From Lachnospiraceae bacterium UBA1251 (GTDB lineage Bacteria; Bacillota; Clostridia; Lachnospirales; Lachnospiraceae): a DNA stretch of 15,573 nt. The stretch spans positions 1-15,573 of the forward strand of contig DBVZ01000110.1 of NCBI GenBank assembly GCA_002308255.1. The letters run 5' to 3'. The position numbers and the translations under genes were made by a program. This document shows, in pieces, positions 14,593 through 15,573 of this stretch. The notes beneath the pieces were generated by a model. That model searched no databases. It was not told where the DNA came from and was given only the letters and a program-made list of their open reading frames with translations. Positions within the stretch are counted from its first letter, which is position 1; each line of letters starts with the position of its first letter.

Positions 14593-14608
14593 AATGATGA
14601 GAATCATT
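14593..14608. promoter_or_regulatory. Palindrome AATGAT-N4-ATCATT, Fur-like candidate operator
   Basis: Exact six-base arms around GAGA, ending 10 bases upstream of the mecA -35. Extended to 19 bases (14593-14611) it matches 14 positions of the classical Fur consensus by my count. It also overlaps the region upstream of a possible minus-strand -10, so it could act on both directions. The identity of the binding protein is inference. Confidence 0.4.
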
Positions 14609-14618
14609 ACATTTCCAA

Positions 14619-14647
14619 TTTACACAAATGCAGTCTTGCCTTATAAT
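14619..14647 (+). promoter_or_regulatory. Sigma-A promoter of mecA
   Basis: -35 TTTACA (14619-14624), a 17-base spacer and a perfect -10 TATAAT (14642-14647). The usual start distance falls at 14654-14655, which is the first base of the mecA ATG. Confidence 0.88.
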
Positions 14648-14654
14648 CTAGTGC

Positions 14655-15455
14655 ATGAAATTAGAAAAGATCAACGATAATCAAATACGGTGCACTCTCA
14701 CGCGGGAAGATCTGGCAAGCCGCCACATCAGGCTCAGCGAGCTTGCCTACGGTTCCGATAAAGCCAGGAAGCTTTTTCAGGACATGATGCAGGAAGCCGG
14801 TTCGCGCCTTGGTTTTCACGCGGATAATATTCCTCTCATGATCGAGGCGATCCCCGTCTCGGAGGGGAGCATCATGCTGATCATAACCAAGGTGGAGGAT
14901 CCGGAGGAACTCGATACCCGCTTTGCGAAGTTCTCTCCCGCCAAAAAAACGACAGGCGGCGAGGCGAAACCCGTCGAGGATGCCGATGATATCCTCAATC
15001 TGATCCATAAGCTATACGAGATCAAGAAAAAAGCGGCGGAACCTGCGCCGGAAGAACCTTCCGCTGCCGCCGGCAAAGAGCCGGCCGCTCCGCAGCCGGA
15101 ACGCGCGGATTCTGCCTCACAAAAAGGAGCGGGACTCACAGGTTCCAACGTCGATTTTGTCAGGCTGTACACGTTCCACACTCTGGATACGGTCATTGAC
15201 GCGGCCTCCGTTCTGGGAGCCATGTACAGAGGATTCAACACGCTTTATAAATCAGAGCCGGAGAACCTCTGTTATCTTGTCGTGCACAAATCCGCCCATA
15301 CGCCGGAGGAGTTCAACCGGATCTGCAATATTCTCGCGGAATACGGTCAGAGCGACGCGTGTACCCCTGCTGCCGAAGCGCATCTCGCGGAACACGCCGT
15401 CATGATGATCGAAGGAAATGCCCTGCAGAAACTCCGGAATCTCACTGCGCCGTAA
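14655..15455 (+). CDS. mecA: Adaptor protein MecA
   Basis: Adaptor that delivers substrates to the ClpC-ClpP protease and helps assemble ClpC; cytoplasmic, 266 aa. The N-terminal substrate-binding domain is about 1-82, beginning MKLEKINDNQIRCTLTREDL, the canonical MecA start. The C-terminal ClpC-binding domain is about 165-260 (VDFVRLYTFHTLDTVIDAA and following). Between them lies a linker of about 80 residues, with an Ala/Pro/Glu-rich core (130-150), which makes the protein longer than the roughly 220 aa of Bacillus MecA. No Shine-Dalgarno precedes the ATG and the promoter's expected start is the ATG itself, so a leaderless mRNA is likely. A strong terminator follows. It is the only protein gene on the + strand in the window. 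Confidence 0.92.
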   Translation: MKLEKINDNQIRCTLTREDLASRHIRLSELAYGSDKARKLFQDMMQEAGSRLGFHADNIPLMIEAIPVSEGSIMLIITKVEDPEELDTRFAKFSPAKKTTGGEAKPVEDADDILNLIHKLYEIKKKAAEPAPEEPSAAAGKEPAAPQPERADSASQKGAGLTGSNVDFVRLYTFHTLDTVIDAASVLGAMYRGFNTLYKSEPENLCYLVVHKSAHTPEEFNRICNILAEYGQSDACTPAAEAHLAEHAVMMIEGNALQKLRNLTAP

Positions 15456-15488
15456 AACAGCATCCTTATATTTCGTATGGATAAAACA

Positions 15489-15527
15489 GAAAGAACTGCT
15501 CTCCCGCATCGGGAGAGCAGTTCTTTC
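15489..15527. terminator. Intrinsic terminator after mecA, bidirectional form
   Basis: A perfect 17-base-pair stem, GAAAGAACTGCTCTCCC (15489-15505) with its complement at 15511-15527, encloses a five-base loop. The GC core is flanked by AAAGAA and TTCTTT, so it can act in both directions: for mecA and for the minus-strand gene ending at 15559. Confidence 0.85.
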
Positions 15528-15558
15528 ATCCTGTCTTTTTCACAGGTTTCGCTGTCTC

Positions 15559-15573
15559 TTAAGCAAGTGCCTC
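15559..15573 (-). CDS. 3' end of a gene entering from beyond the window
   Basis: On the minus strand the last codons could read Glu-Ala-Leu-Ala followed by TAA (15561-15559), about 30 bases before the shared terminator. The position suggests a convergent gene, but four codons cannot identify it or prove the frame. Confidence 0.25.
   Translation of the reverse strand, partial: EALA

Noticed and set aside
1..15573. CRISPR array, insertion sequence, phage or defence island
   Set aside because: No regularly spaced repeats, no transposase or integrase-like protein and no defence-related domains were seen; gene content and codon use are uniform and housekeeping.

Overview
The window looks like chromosomal core sequence from a moderately GC-rich low-GC-type Gram-positive, most likely a member of the Clostridia (Lachnospiraceae-like). 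The reasons are MecA, a DivIVA-domain protein, the hup-rqcP pair, a YaaH-type glycosyl hydrolase, an archaeal-type ProRS, AGGAGG ribosome binding sites and sigma-A promoters of the TTGACA/TATAAT type. No phage, transposon, CRISPR or defence genes were seen. Most genes lie on the minus strand.

Layout. Positions 6-77 hold a tRNA-Val(CAC) gene on the + strand, ending at a bidirectional terminator shared with a converging ABC-import operon (158-4086, minus: lipoprotein binding protein, fused two-domain permease, ATPase). Upstream of that lie rqcP (S4-domain ribosome-rescue factor) and hup (HU), with an intrinsic terminator between them and a textbook promoter before hup. Next is an alpha-phosphoglucomutase-type enzyme (5058-6782). 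From 13816 down to 6892 runs a six-gene co-directional block: membrane-anchored SH3/GH18 protein, DivIVA-domain protein, sua5 (t6A synthesis), dCMP-deaminase-family protein, proS, and cca. Several of these are coupled by overlaps or very short gaps. A small unrecognised gene (13989-14249) with its own terminator follows. After a 405-base gap, mecA (14655-15455, +) faces the tail of another minus-strand gene at the window edge.

How the genes fit together. The sua5-proS-cca part is about tRNA: base modification next to the anticodon, charging with proline, and CCA-end synthesis. The tRNA-Val gene here does not encode CCA, so it needs the cca product. RqcP and MecA belong to protein quality control. 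The ABC operon imports an unidentified small solute of the AfuA/FbpA class.

The most interesting signal is in start-site architecture. mecA has a near-consensus promoter (TTTACA-17-TATAAT) whose predicted transcription start coincides with the A of its ATG. The GH18 gene has an extended -10 only 9 bases before its ATG. Neither has a Shine-Dalgarno sequence, so both look leaderless. The gap between the small gene and mecA is also unusual: it holds a Fur-like palindrome, hairpins, an orphan Shine-Dalgarno and TGAATAT repeats. No clearly new multi-gene system was found; the rest is ordinary housekeeping sequence.
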